This document shows, piece by piece, positions 19,228 through 27,701 of a DNA stretch of 39,186 nt (positions within the stretch are counted from its first letter, which is position 1; every line of letters starts with the position of its first letter). Under the pieces are notes generated by a model that did no database searches, was not told the origin of the DNA, and saw nothing but the letters and a program-made list of their open reading frames with translations. Made by a program: the position numbers and the translations under genes. The stretch lies in the IMG/VR virus record IMGVR_UViG_3300026077_000010, positions 1-39,186 of that record, one strand, 5' to 3'. Source of the DNA: a virus.

Positions 19228-19230
19228 ATA
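19223..19230 (+). promoter_or_regulatory. T4-type late promoter motif (TCTAAATA)
   Basis: TCTAAATA overlaps the last codons of the preceding gene and lies 34 bases before the ATG of the 1141-residue collar protein. Cyanomyovirus late promoters resemble (N)ATAAATA or CTAAATA and are read by the phage sigma gp55. The gap of 37 bases here is larger than at neighbouring junctions, which agrees with a promoter. Confidence 0.55.
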
Positions 19231-19264
19231 TAATATGACTGGAATAATATCTGTATAGCCCAGA

Positions 19265-22200
19265 ATGACGTATTCATACTCAAATACCCCATTATATGTT
19301 GATGAGGGTGATTATATTCAGTTTAAGTTTAAAGCACCACCATCGTGGAGTTCTACTCAAACTATTACAGTACAGATTGGTACTCTTACACAGTTTTGGT
19401 TGATTTCAACCATAGCTGAAGACTTTTCACCAGATCCGTTCCCACTGATACCTGTTGAGGGTGCGTCATTAAATACTTTGTATACTTATGCTGATGGTAC
19501 TAGACCAAATGAAAGTTTAATTACAGTTAGTGGATTATCATCTGGAACAGATGCAGCAATATCATTAAGTTCTAATGAGGCTGGTGGTACAGATAAATGG
19601 TCGTTGAGAATTGATACTGATGGTGATGGCAATTGGGATACTGGGTGGATTCAACCTAGTGGTAATGTGACTGTACAGAATGGTGCTAAAATTCAGATTA
19701 GAGGAACCACCAGTGCTTTAAACAATAGTGTTCTTAGACTTACACTGGTTATTGGTACATCAAATGAAACTTGGCGTATAACAAATGAAGCATTACCTTT
19801 AAATGAACCAATACCATTTCCCGTATTTACTGACTTAGAAGATCTAATTATAAACAAATATGCATATAGTGAGGTTATTAGAATTCAGGGAATGACCACT
19901 ACTGGTAACATTTCACTTACTGGTATTGGTGAGTGGGCAGTTGCATCTGTTAATACTACTACAACAAATGCTGATGGTTTTGATGTATTAGATGGTGTAA
20001 CATTTAGTCCTAACCAAGGAACTGTTAGTAATGGTGATTATTTACAAATAAGAATGCTTACAGCAGCAACAGGAAATACCCCAAGATCAACAGATTTGAG
20101 TATTGGTGATGTTTCTGGTGGATCCACGTGGACCATTACTACTGGAGCAAATCTATCTTCATCACCTGATGCATTTAGTTTTACTGATGTTAATAATGCT
20201 GAAGCAGATGCACTCATTGGATCAGATGAACAACCCTCAGGTGGTATTACTGGACTAGGTGCTGGTGTATCAGTACCTGTAGATGTTATATCTACTGATG
20301 CTAGTCTTGTGAGAGTTAAGAAAAACAGTGGTTCTATTGGTGTATTTCCAACAGATGTAACAAATGGTGATACATTAACCATTTACTTACAATCATCTAC
20401 ACTGTTTGGTGATCCTAAAGAATTACAAATTAATGTTGGTTCTAGAACTATCCCAACATGGACTGTTGTAACGAATAGTGGACCAGATACTGATGCAGCA
20501 TTCTTACCACCAGCAGATAAAACTAATCAAATACCAGATACTTTTATCTCTAGTGCTCCTGTAACTATTAGTGGTATTAATCTACCAGTTACTATTCAAT
20601 CTATTGGTGGATATAATGCATTGATTTCTATTGACTTTGATACACCAGTAGAAGGACCAAGAACATTTGATCCTGCACTTAACACCAGTTTCAATCTTAT
20701 TATTAAATCTGCTACACAGTTAAGTACACCAGAGTTTACACAAATCAGTGTTGGTACTGGTTCAATTAATAATCCATTTACATGGACAGTAACAACATAT
20801 GCTGTTGTACCACCACCATCTACTAATCTAGGTAAGTGGTATAGTAAAAAGACTGAGAAGTTTGATGGTTATCCTGTTGGTACAGTTATTCCTATTCTAA
20901 AGGAAGGTGCTACTTCAACATATGGTACTACAGATGGTTCTCTTGGTAGTAGATATGCTGGATTTATTGCATGTGAAGGTCAACAACTTGATGTTATACA
21001 ATACTGGGCATTATTTGATGTCATTGGTAATACCTATGGTGGTACTGGTGATAGACAGTTGGACATTAATGGTACAGCAACATATAGTGGTGTGTTTAAC
21101 TTACCTGATTATAGGAACAGAAGACTGTGTGGTGTTGGATTAGTGGACTCTTCTAGAGGTGGTTCAGCATTCTTGCCTGTATCTACAGCTGGTAAAACTT
21201 TCAATGATGTTGGTGCTGAGGGTGGATATTGGTACTTTGATAAAGTTGATTCTTTTGGTGTACAACCACTAGAACAGATTCAAGGACCATCTACAAATGA
21301 GACAGGTCTTAATTCACAGTTCTTCTCTCTTGGTACTGTAAGATTACGAGGATTGGAAACTGTTACTGATGATATTGTATTTGGTATTCAAGGTATAGTT
21401 ACTGCACAGATTGGACCTTTGCAAGAAGTAATAGTTAAACCACCAGAGCATGATCATTTATACATTTCTGCTACAGTAGAGTCAGAAGGAAATGGAAATG
21501 ACCCATGTATTCCATGGGGTCGTAATACTTTGTTTAGAACAGGAGACCCTGCGATAACTGGAACACAAGATGAATGGGGTCAAGGTGATACTCCTGGAGA
21601 TGCATGGAGAACTTGGTTACAAAGTCTCGGTGCCTTCCAAGTAGAATTGCAACTATATTTTGGTAACAGTTTTAATATCGATACTTGGATCAGTGAAAAT
21701 CTGAATCTTGGATACCCAGTAAACGAAGAGACAAATACAAACTGGTTGGGTTTTGGATCAACTGACTTTGGTCCATTGGATGAGGATGATAAAGGAGTAG
21801 TTGATTTCTTAACATGGTGGATTTCTCCTGCAACTATCCTAAATGGTCAAACATTACAATCAACTGGTCTAACAGGTGGTGCTGATACAGGAATAGTAGC
21901 TGGAGTTGTTGACACAGAACCAACTAAATTTATAGTTGATGTATATACTTCTCCTGGTATTTCAGGAACACTTACACACTCACATATGATTACTGAATCT
22001 ATTCTCTCTAATCCTAACACAGATTTCACTGGTGGTAACGTAGCAGGTTTAGGTAATGCAAATGCACCTGAAGGTTCTGGTTTAGGTGGAGGTATTACTG
22101 GAGGATTACAAACATTTGAACTTTGGGCAGACAGACTTAATACTGCTGCATTGAATACTGCTGCATGGCAAGGTACAATTCTTGGTGAGTGGAAATATCG

Positions 22201-22690
22201 TTTAACAGGTAGCAATTCGTATTGGACTGATCCTGATGATAACGTCACTGTTGATGTGAATATGGTTTATGCTAGTGGTTCGTCTGGAACAGGTAACGGT
22301 ATGATATTAAATGTTACTATGACACCTTGGCCAACTTTAGATGCTACTCCTGTTGTAACTGGTGATACGAGAGTAAGGATTAATTCAATTGTCAGTCCTG
22401 GACAAAATTATAATGCTGGTGATGAACTAACATTCGATTTTTGGAATACTAATTTTGGCGGATCATTCCTTAGAGTCACTGCAGTTTCTCCTGCTGGTAC
22501 TGGTGGTGCTGCAGGAACACTTCAAGTATCATTCACACAGAATGATATATTCATGGATATGACAGAAGCTGAGTTTAAATTGACTAGTAACTTCAAAAAA
22601 CCAGTCCCAGATGTTACAATGAGACCACAACGACAAGTCCCAATAATAAACCCTTTCCATAAGACTAAATATATGATCAAAGCTTATTAA
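19265..22690 (+). CDS. Large tail-collar fibre protein with beta-sandwich repeats (1141 aa)
   Basis: The first 530 residues hold about four beta-sandwich modules of around 110 residues, each with a motif like (I)xVSGL or ISGI then W-x-(I/V)-x-T and ending T-W-(R)-(I/V)-T. A collar domain begins near residue 536 (YPVGTVIPI, then F-I-A-C-E-G-Q-Q, IGNTYGG, FNLPDYRNR). Paired HxH motifs follow (EHDH near 728 and THSH near 904). The protein ends KYMIKAY. It is the largest of the three collar proteins here and is preceded by its own late promoter motif. Role inferred: a main tail fibre or receptor-binding adhesin. The N-terminal beta modules probably form the shaft and the collar/HxH part the tip. 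Confidence 0.78.
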   Translation: MTYSYSNTPLYVDEGDYIQFKFKAPPSWSSTQTITVQIGTLTQFWLISTIAEDFSPDPFPLIPVEGASLNTLYTYADGTRPNESLITVSGLSSGTDAAISLSSNEAGGTDKWSLRIDTDGDGNWDTGWIQPSGNVTVQNGAKIQIRGTTSALNNSVLRLTLVIGTSNETWRITNEALPLNEPIPFPVFTDLEDLIINKYAYSEVIRIQGMTTTGNISLTGIGEWAVASVNTTTTNADGFDVLDGVTFSPNQGTVSNGDYLQIRMLTAATGNTPRSTDLSIGDVSGGSTWTITTGANLSSSPDAFSFTDVNNAEADALIGSDEQPSGGITGLGAGVSVPVDVISTDASLVRVKKNSGSIGVFPTDVTNGDTLTIYLQSSTLFGDPKELQINVGSRTIPTWTVVTNSGPDTDAAFLPPADKTNQIPDTFISSAPVTISGINLPVTIQSIGGYNALISIDFDTPVEGPRTFDPALNTSFNLIIKSATQLSTPEFTQISVGTGSINNPFTWTVTTYAVVPPPSTNLGKWYSKKTEKFDGYPVGTVIPILKEGATSTYGTTDGSLGSRYAGFIACEGQQLDVIQYWALFDVIGNTYGGTGDRQLDINGTATYSGVFNLPDYRNRRLCGVGLVDSSRGGSAFLPVSTAGKTFNDVGAEGGYWYFDKVDSFGVQPLEQIQGPSTNETGLNSQFFSLGTVRLRGLETVTDDIVFGIQGIVTAQIGPLQEVIVKPPEHDHLYISATVESEGNGNDPCIPWGRNTLFRTGDPAITGTQDEWGQGDTPGDAWRTWLQSLGAFQVELQLYFGNSFNIDTWISENLNLGYPVNEETNTNWLGFGSTDFGPLDEDDKGVVDFLTWWISPATILNGQTLQSTGLTGGADTGIVAGVVDTEPTKFIVDVYTSPGISGTLTHSHMITESILSNPNTDFTGGNVAGLGNANAPEGSGLGGGITGGLQTFELWADRLNTAALNTAAWQGTILGEWKYRLTGSNSYWTDPDDNVTVDVNMVYASGSSGTGNGMILNVTMTPWPTLDATPVVTGDTRVRINSIVSPGQNYNAGDELTFDFWNTNFGGSFLRVTAVSPAGTGGAAGTLQVSFTQNDIFMDMTEAEFKLTSNFKKPVPDVTMRPQRQVPIINPFHKTKYMIKAY

Positions 22691-22691
22691 T

Positions 22692-23357
22692 ATGACTGAA
22701 ATTCCTGATTATAGACCACTTGAATTGATGCTAGACCCAAAGATAACCAAAGTCGAATTCGACGACTTTATTGGTGTGTGGCCTAATTTCATGCCAAAAC
22801 CATTATGTGATAGTATCATTGATTACTCTAAGAAGATTTCAAATATAGGTTGTACTGTTAACTATGAAAATACTGATTACTTATCTGATGGAGAAACAGT
22901 ATATAAATCAGAAGATTTTTATAATGGTGCTCTTAACAGACAAGATTTTTCATTTCTATTAAACTATTCAAATAGAGAACTTGTTATACAAATCAATCAA
23001 GTTCTCAAATCATGTGCTAACCATTATATAACCGAGTATCAGGCATTAAAGAAACAAGCATTGACGTCTGTTGATATTAAGGTGCAACGAACTCCACCAG
23101 GCGGTGGTTATCATCTATGGCATCATGAAAATGCTGACATGGCACATTCTCAAAGAGAATTGGTGTGGATGATTTATCTAAATGATATGCCAGATGGAGA
23201 AGCAGAGACTGAGTTTTTATATCAAAGACGTAGAATCAAACCAACTGCAGGTACTGTTGTTATTTGGCCTGGTGGATTTACTCATACACATAAAGGAAAT
23301 ACAGTCATGACTCAAGATAAATACATAGTAACAGGATGGTACATCAAAGGTAAGTAA
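22692..23357 (+). CDS. 2-oxoglutarate/Fe(II)-dependent oxygenase (221 aa)
   Basis: A double-stranded beta-helix oxygenase of the prolyl-4-hydroxylase type. The N-terminal part starts with a conserved style (FDDFIGVWPNFMPKPLCD). The metal site can be read as Y-H-x-W-H-x-E (residues about 139-146), with the distal His in GGFTHTHKG near 197 and a basic 2-oxoglutarate contact after it. GTVVIWP before the distal His is the usual strand. It starts one base after the 1141-residue fibre gene and lies in the late virion block, so it may modify a virion or host protein. The substrate is unknown. Such enzymes are frequent in T4-like cyanophages. Confidence 0.8.
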   Translation: MTEIPDYRPLELMLDPKITKVEFDDFIGVWPNFMPKPLCDSIIDYSKKISNIGCTVNYENTDYLSDGETVYKSEDFYNGALNRQDFSFLLNYSNRELVIQINQVLKSCANHYITEYQALKKQALTSVDIKVQRTPPGGGYHLWHHENADMAHSQRELVWMIYLNDMPDGEAETEFLYQRRRIKPTAGTVVIWPGGFTHTHKGNTVMTQDKYIVTGWYIKGK

Positions 23358-23362
23358 TTCTC

Positions 23363-24298
23363 ATGGCATTTCTAGAAAGAAAACTATTACTTGAAGCTGA
23401 TTTTATAAATGGAAGTTTCTCTAATCATGATACAGAAAGGTTAGGAGCTATAGCAGTACCAAGAACTCAAGTGGATCAAGAATTAATTACAAAGTTTTTT
23501 GAAACTAAAGTTGATGATTTCTGGCACAGTGATAAAGATCAACTTCAATACATTCAGTTCTTTAATGATGGCACGTATTTTTGCCAAAGAGTTAAAACTA
23601 TATACAATTTCTCTAATAACACATCATATCCTAGAGCATATAACTTCACCTCAGCAACAAAGCAACAAGCAGAAGAATTTTATACTGAAGTTAAAGACTT
23701 CTTTACTGTTGTTAAACAAGTTAAAAGTCTACAGGTAGAAGAAAAAGTATACAAAATTGATAGTGAAGTAGTTTTCTGGGAGGAGAGATGGCGTAAACTT
23801 CGTAGACAGAAAATTAATATGTTATCACTATCTGATTGGAGGGTATTGCCAGACATTACAGAAAAGTATACAGGTGAGAAAGACGACTGGGTTGCATGGA
23901 GACAATGGTTAAGGGATAAATCATTACCATCACCAACTGATGCTCAGTTTGAAGGATCAGGTTTAAAGTATTTTAAGTATACACATGAACTTAAGTTCCC
24001 AATTGACCCATCAAACTATAGGAAACTATATCCAAATGGTAAGTTGGATGATGGAGTAACAGATGCTCCTGCATTCATGGATGAGAATGATGCTAATCAG
24101 TGGGTTGAGACTCAGGGTGAAGCAAGTAATGATTTCTGGAATAATAACGAAGAGAATCTAAAGAGACTTGCTCAACGTGGTGAATCTGCTTCAAGGAAAG
24201 TCACAGATACTGTTCTACAACTGATGAAAGATTTGCATGTTGAGGATCTTGTTCCAGTAGATTGGGATAAGTTCTATACTGATGAATCTGAACTATAA
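23363..24298 (+). CDS. Fibre-cluster protein with tail-assembly (APC-like) segment (311 aa)
   Basis: Residues about 145-195 read RRQKINMLSLSDWRVLPD, then D-W-x-x-W-R-Q-W-L-R-D. This matches the pattern of the Phage_tail_APC family (L-x-x-(S/T)-DW-x-x-LPD ... W-x-x-Y/W-R-Q-x-LRD) seen in many phage tail-fibre assembly proteins. The N- and C-terminal parts are unlike that family and are not recognised. The C-terminus is charged and probably helical. Its place after the fibre genes fits a chaperone or a fibre-attached protein. Function is inferred from a short motif only. Confidence 0.6.
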   Translation: MAFLERKLLLEADFINGSFSNHDTERLGAIAVPRTQVDQELITKFFETKVDDFWHSDKDQLQYIQFFNDGTYFCQRVKTIYNFSNNTSYPRAYNFTSATKQQAEEFYTEVKDFFTVVKQVKSLQVEEKVYKIDSEVVFWEERWRKLRRQKINMLSLSDWRVLPDITEKYTGEKDDWVAWRQWLRDKSLPSPTDAQFEGSGLKYFKYTHELKFPIDPSNYRKLYPNGKLDDGVTDAPAFMDENDANQWVETQGEASNDFWNNNEENLKRLAQRGESASRKVTDTVLQLMKDLHVEDLVPVDWDKFYTDESEL

Positions 24299-24306
24299 AG
24301 AGTAAC

Positions 24307-24654
24307 ATGAATAACTACAACACTTTCTATCTTGATAATTTCATTGAGAAGTATGCTGCTCAATTGGGCAAGCCTGTACTATACTTAAGATCAACTGGTT
24401 GGAATGCTAGTTCTGATGTTGATGCCATCAATACATCATACACCAAGTATCAAGGCATTCTACCAAATGATTTGTGGACAGCACTAAAGAATTCAGAGTT
24501 TGTATTTTCTGAAATAGATGATGATGTTGCTGACACTATGGAGTGGTTAGAGGATAATTTTCCATCATCACAAGCATCAACTGCAATACCAGAGGATTAT
24601 ATATTTTATTCTCTTGTTAATGCAGAAGGACAACAAATTGCGAGCAACGAGTAA
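24307..24654 (+). CDS. Hypothetical acidic protein (115 aa)
   Basis: An acidic soluble protein with no motif I recognise. It begins 8 bases after the upstream gene and its stop overlaps the next ATG (TAATG), so it is translationally coupled to the 299-residue protein. Residues 60-85 are rich in Asp, Glu and Trp and probably helical. It ends the late virion block together with its neighbour. It may be a fibre-associated factor, but no direct evidence is visible. Confidence 0.6.
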   Translation: MNNYNTFYLDNFIEKYAAQLGKPVLYLRSTGWNASSDVDAINTSYTKYQGILPNDLWTALKNSEFVFSEIDDDVADTMEWLEDNFPSSQASTAIPEDYIFYSLVNAEGQQIASNE

Positions 24655-25553
24655 TGATCTTTACCGAAGACTATAATATTGCTGATAAGTACCGTCTATC
24701 AGACGGAGAGAAGGTATCAACCGTTGAGATGATGCCTGCAAGGTTTACTAGTCTCGATAGTTCTCAGTATGGTCCTGTACTAGATGATGCTGTTAGATAT
24801 ACAATTAACAAGTATTTTCATTTTGAACTACCTACTGTCAAAGATCCACATTTGGATGATGATAATGATTTGTATGTCTATCACTTAGATGGTGTGTATC
24901 AAGAGTTCTTTTGTAAGAAGTTCTATGAATATAAAAGTGTAGGAACCAATCCATCTCTTTGGAAACTATTTGTTGATGGTATCGGACAACCTAAGTTTAA
25001 TGATGTAAGACAGAAAATAGATAAATTTACTAGTGTTACTGATGAAACACGTACTTATTTTACTGGTATAACACTGTCACCAACTGGTGATCTGATTAGT
25101 ATTAGAGTATATGATTCACTGTATGATCTATCAGAAATAGAAGACAATGACTTCTTAAGTAGAGTCAATGATATTGCTTTAACATCTAACGATCTTGGAT
25201 TATATCGTACTCCAATATGTAAAGGATCAATTGATGTTTATCCTGATAGTGATTTAATCACATATAGATTGAACTTTAAGTATGCCAAATTATATGATAG
25301 TGATTATGAAGGTAAAGGAATTATAAGATACACACCAAACTTGAAAGAATATGCAAAGTCATATCTAGATTTACTGTCACGTGATGGTGGTGTACAGGTA
25401 TTAACAGGAGATCAGGTGGCATTCATTACCTCTAAACTGGTGGGTGAATCATATTTCAACTTAGAGTATGATGTCAACCCTGATGGGACAGTTGCTGAAG
25501 TGTATGCATACATCCACACAGTTCATGAATTTAAAGACTTGACAACTCAGTAA
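24654..25553 (+). CDS. Unrecognised protein, possibly alternating beta fold (299 aa)
   Basis: The start overlaps the previous stop by one base. The protein is acidic, without signal peptide or membrane segment. Several stretches look like long antiparallel strands (YFTGITLSPTGDLISIRVYD, IDVYPDSDLITYRLNF, YFNLEYDVNPDGTVAEVYAY). The repeated strand pattern with aromatic and Tyr residues is compatible with an enzyme barrel or with a virion protein. I cannot name a family. The halogenase operon begins right after it, and a promoter (TTGACA/TATGCT) overlaps its 3' end, so it is probably the last gene of the structural block and not part of the halogenase transcript. Confidence 0.65.
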   Translation: MIFTEDYNIADKYRLSDGEKVSTVEMMPARFTSLDSSQYGPVLDDAVRYTINKYFHFELPTVKDPHLDDDNDLYVYHLDGVYQEFFCKKFYEYKSVGTNPSLWKLFVDGIGQPKFNDVRQKIDKFTSVTDETRTYFTGITLSPTGDLISIRVYDSLYDLSEIEDNDFLSRVNDIALTSNDLGLYRTPICKGSIDVYPDSDLITYRLNFKYAKLYDSDYEGKGIIRYTPNLKEYAKSYLDLLSRDGGVQVLTGDQVAFITSKLVGESYFNLEYDVNPDGTVAEVYAYIHTVHEFKDLTTQ

Positions 25554-25575
25554 TTATTTGGTATGCTATAGCATA
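25539..25575 (+). promoter_or_regulatory. Sigma70-like promoter with 14-bp palindrome over the -10 box
   Basis: TTGACA at 25539-25544, a 17-base spacer and TATGCT at 25562-25567 form a host-type promoter. The -10 box is the left half of a perfect palindrome, TATGCTATAGCATA (25562-25575), a likely operator. The -35 box lies inside the end of the 299-residue gene. It would drive the 61-residue gene at 25590 and the halogenase. Confidence 0.6.
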
Positions 25576-25589
25576 AGAATTTTATTGGT

Positions 25590-25775
25590 ATGGAATTGCC
25601 TGACGCTGACCAGTTGAAACATCTACAGATACAAGCGATGCTACGTGAGAATGAATTTCCAGAGGATGAGTTGAAATATCTGGGAGAACGTGATGGTCAA
25701 CACTACTATCTTATAGCAGGTGAACATGAGGTGCCAGTATCGGATATAATTAGTTGTGATCAAATATCATCATGA
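25590..25775 (+). CDS. Small acidic protein upstream of halogenase (61 aa)
   Basis: A short acidic protein with a helical first half (LKHLQIQAMLRENEFPEDEL) and a beta-like second half (YYLIAGEHEVPV). Its stop overlaps the halogenase ATG (ATGA), so the two are translated together. I do not recognise the family. It has no Trp. It could be a partner or regulator of the halogenase; a role as a peptide substrate is only a speculation. The start is the first ATG after the promoter, about 15-20 bases from the expected transcription start. Confidence 0.6.
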   Translation: MELPDADQLKHLQIQAMLRENEFPEDELKYLGERDGQHYYLIAGEHEVPVSDIISCDQISS

Positions 25776-26896
25776 AGAAGAAAATAGCAATAGTAGGTGC
25801 TGGTAATGCTGGATGCATAACTGCACTGAATTTTGGATACTACGGTCAGAATTTGTTTGACATCGATATGTACTACGATCCAGACACTCCAATGGAGAGA
25901 GTTGGACAAGGTACTACTCCTGATGTGTTGTCATTAGCAGCTGCTAGTCTTAATATAGATTGGTGGAATAATGATATTGGTGCAACAATCAAGACTGGTA
26001 TATTATATGAGAAATGGGGACAGAAGCAAGAGAAATTTTTTCATAAGTTTTACATGGATAATGTTGCAATGCATTTCCAGACACATGAATTATCAAGAAA
26101 GGTTAGAGAATCACAGTATGTGAATGTAATTGAGAAGAATATAATAGATCCTGAAGCAGAGATTGATGCTGACTACATCTTTGATTGTAGAGGTAGGTCT
26201 GGTAATGATTATAATGAATATAATACTCTCATCAATCCATTGAATGCAGTTCTATTATGTAAGCAAGGTGGTAGAGATCCAGATCTAACACATACTAGAT
26301 GTGTTGCAACACCTGATGGTTGGACATTTGTAATACCAAATCATGATAGTGTATCATATGGGTATCTTTACAATAATAACATAACATCTAAGGATGAAGC
26401 AACATTTAATATGCATGAGATCTTTAATGTAGTTCCTGATGATTATCTAACATTCAGAAATTATGCTGCTAAGAGTATGTGGAAAGGAGATAGAACTATA
26501 CTTAATGGTAATAAATTTTGTTTCTTAGAACCACTGGAAGCAACGTCAAGCACATTCTATAAGTATATTGCTTGTCATGCATGGCAACATATTGTAAATG
26601 ATAGACCAAAATACATGTGTGATCATAGTGTAGGCAGGTGCATGAAACGAGTTGAGACATTTGTTCTATGGCATTATCAGTTCGGATCTGCTTATGATAC
26701 TCCATTCTGGCAGTATGCCAAGAGTCTACCATTTGAACCAGATGTGGATTTCCGCATTTATAGTGAGCAGTCTTTACGAACAGACTATCCCGTGCTAAAC
26801 TCCAAAGAACACGCAAAAAAGGAGTATGGCATTTGGCCATTAATGTCATTTAAAACATGGCATGATGGTATGAACCCTACCCACCAACACAACTAA
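25772..26896 (+). CDS. Flavin-dependent tryptophan-halogenase-like protein (374 aa)
   Basis: The N-terminal Rossmann motif is GAGNAG (residues 8-13). GATIKTG near residue 70 matches the segment with the catalytic lysine of tryptophan halogenases. FLEPLEATS matches their conserved E-P-L-E-(S/A)-T region. The usual W-x-W-x-I-P motif, which in these enzymes keeps the flavin from monooxygenation, is read here as W-T-F-V-I-P, so the second Trp is Phe. At 374 residues it is much shorter than the usual 500 or more. Family knowledge: halogenase-like genes (prnA-type) occur in several T4-like cyanophages. Whether this enzyme halogenates, and on what substrate, is open. It would need reduced flavin from the host. 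It follows the 61-residue gene in one operon. Confidence 0.8.
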   Translation: MKKKIAIVGAGNAGCITALNFGYYGQNLFDIDMYYDPDTPMERVGQGTTPDVLSLAAASLNIDWWNNDIGATIKTGILYEKWGQKQEKFFHKFYMDNVAMHFQTHELSRKVRESQYVNVIEKNIIDPEAEIDADYIFDCRGRSGNDYNEYNTLINPLNAVLLCKQGGRDPDLTHTRCVATPDGWTFVIPNHDSVSYGYLYNNNITSKDEATFNMHEIFNVVPDDYLTFRNYAAKSMWKGDRTILNGNKFCFLEPLEATSSTFYKYIACHAWQHIVNDRPKYMCDHSVGRCMKRVETFVLWHYQFGSAYDTPFWQYAKSLPFEPDVDFRIYSEQSLRTDYPVLNSKEHAKKEYGIWPLMSFKTWHDGMNPTHQHN

Positions 26897-26897
26897 A

Positions 26898-27086
26898 ATG
26901 GATTGGAACACTACTAAAGAAGAAAAACGTCGTGATGCACTTGGTCTCTTTATTGAGTCAGTGCATAAACCAGACTCAAAGTTACGTGGGTGTGCTCACA
27001 ACCAGCAGTGTTACCATGAACTGATGGAGTGGCGTCAAGAAATCCTTGCTTACCTAGAAACTCGTCGTAGCGAGGAATTCTCATGA
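26898..27086 (+). CDS. Hypothetical small protein (62 aa)
   Basis: It begins one base after the halogenase stop and its own stop overlaps the next ATG (ATGA). It is a helical, charged protein with two Cys (GCAHNQQCYHE). These could bind a metal with the His residues, but no known motif is complete. No function can be assigned. It belongs to a run of small overlapping genes typical of cyanophages. Confidence 0.6.
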   Translation: MDWNTTKEEKRRDALGLFIESVHKPDSKLRGCAHNQQCYHELMEWRQEILAYLETRRSEEFS

Positions 27087-27325
27087 ACAGACCTGTATTA
27101 ACTAATCCAAATTATGTACCCGACCAAGAGTATGCAAAACAACGTAAGATCCGTATGCAAGACGCTATCGAAGATTACCTTCAGGATGAAACTATCTCGT
27201 CACGAGGAATATATGAGGAGATGTTATCTTGCATCGATGATGTAAACTCTGATCGTGCTGATGAACTTAGGTCATTAATGCATGGTTACTTACAAATGAA
27301 ACAAAGTATTCCTAGTAGGTACTAA
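27083..27325 (+). CDS. Hypothetical small protein (80 aa)
   Basis: It overlaps both neighbours by 1-4 bases (ATGA at the start, TAATG at the end). The protein is predicted mostly helical and is rich in Glu, Asp and Arg, with no motif I recognise. The tight overlaps and length resemble small conserved cyanophage proteins of unknown function. Confidence 0.65.
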   Translation: MNRPVLTNPNYVPDQEYAKQRKIRMQDAIEDYLQDETISSRGIYEEMLSCIDDVNSDRADELRSLMHGYLQMKQSIPSRY

Positions 27326-27570
27326 TGAACAAAAAAACAAGACTTCTTAGTGCATTAGCACAAATAAATAACGTCACGCAACTCATTAAAGATAATGAGT
27401 GGGAACACCATTTACAACAACACCTTTGTGTGGTAGAATATGAACTCCAACGCCAATTATCACTGATCAACGAAAATGAAAGAGGAAGATTTCAAGTCAG
27501 CAATACAAAACTTTTTGATGCTGCAAAACAACAACGATCACAACTTTCAGATTCTGCAGAAACAAATTGA
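27325..27570 (+). CDS. Hypothetical helical small protein (81 aa)
   Basis: Coupled to the previous gene by TAATG. The first 50 residues are helical (LLSALAQINNVTQLIKDNEW ... LQRQLSLI) and look like the functional part. The last 31 residues are encoded in the 95 bases shared with the next gene in another frame and are of low complexity (Q, S, N), so the C-terminus may be just a by-product of that overlap. Function unknown. Confidence 0.6.
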   Translation: MNKKTRLLSALAQINNVTQLIKDNEWEHHLQQHLCVVEYELQRQLSLINENERGRFQVSNTKLFDAAKQQRSQLSDSAETN

Positions 27571-27694
27571 TAATCTGCAGCAACAACTGAATGATCTCAA
27601 TGATCTGAAACAAATGTTCAGACTACCTAATCCAGCAAACGCTAATCGCAAGTTGTTCGATGAAGACAAATCAGACACGACTGACGAAGAATGA
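27476..27694 (+). CDS. Small coiled-coil protein, overlapping the previous gene (72 aa)
   Basis: The ATG lies inside the previous gene and the two frames overlap by 95 bases. Residues 20-45 form a coiled coil (FQILQKQIDNLQQQLNDL) with hydrophobic residues at heptad spacing. The tail is acidic. The coiled coil lies largely outside the overlap, which supports it as a real gene. Likely self-associating; function unknown. There is no clear ribosome-binding site, so it may depend on upstream translation. Confidence 0.55.
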   Translation: MKEEDFKSAIQNFLMLQNNNDHNFQILQKQIDNLQQQLNDLNDLKQMFRLPNPANANRKLFDEDKSDTTDEE

Positions 27695-27701
27695 TTTTCA
27701 A

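Noticed and set aside
527-22248. Minus-strand open frames across the structural genes
   Set aside because: They are antisense shadows of strongly coding plus-strand genes, without ribosome-binding sites or recognisable products.
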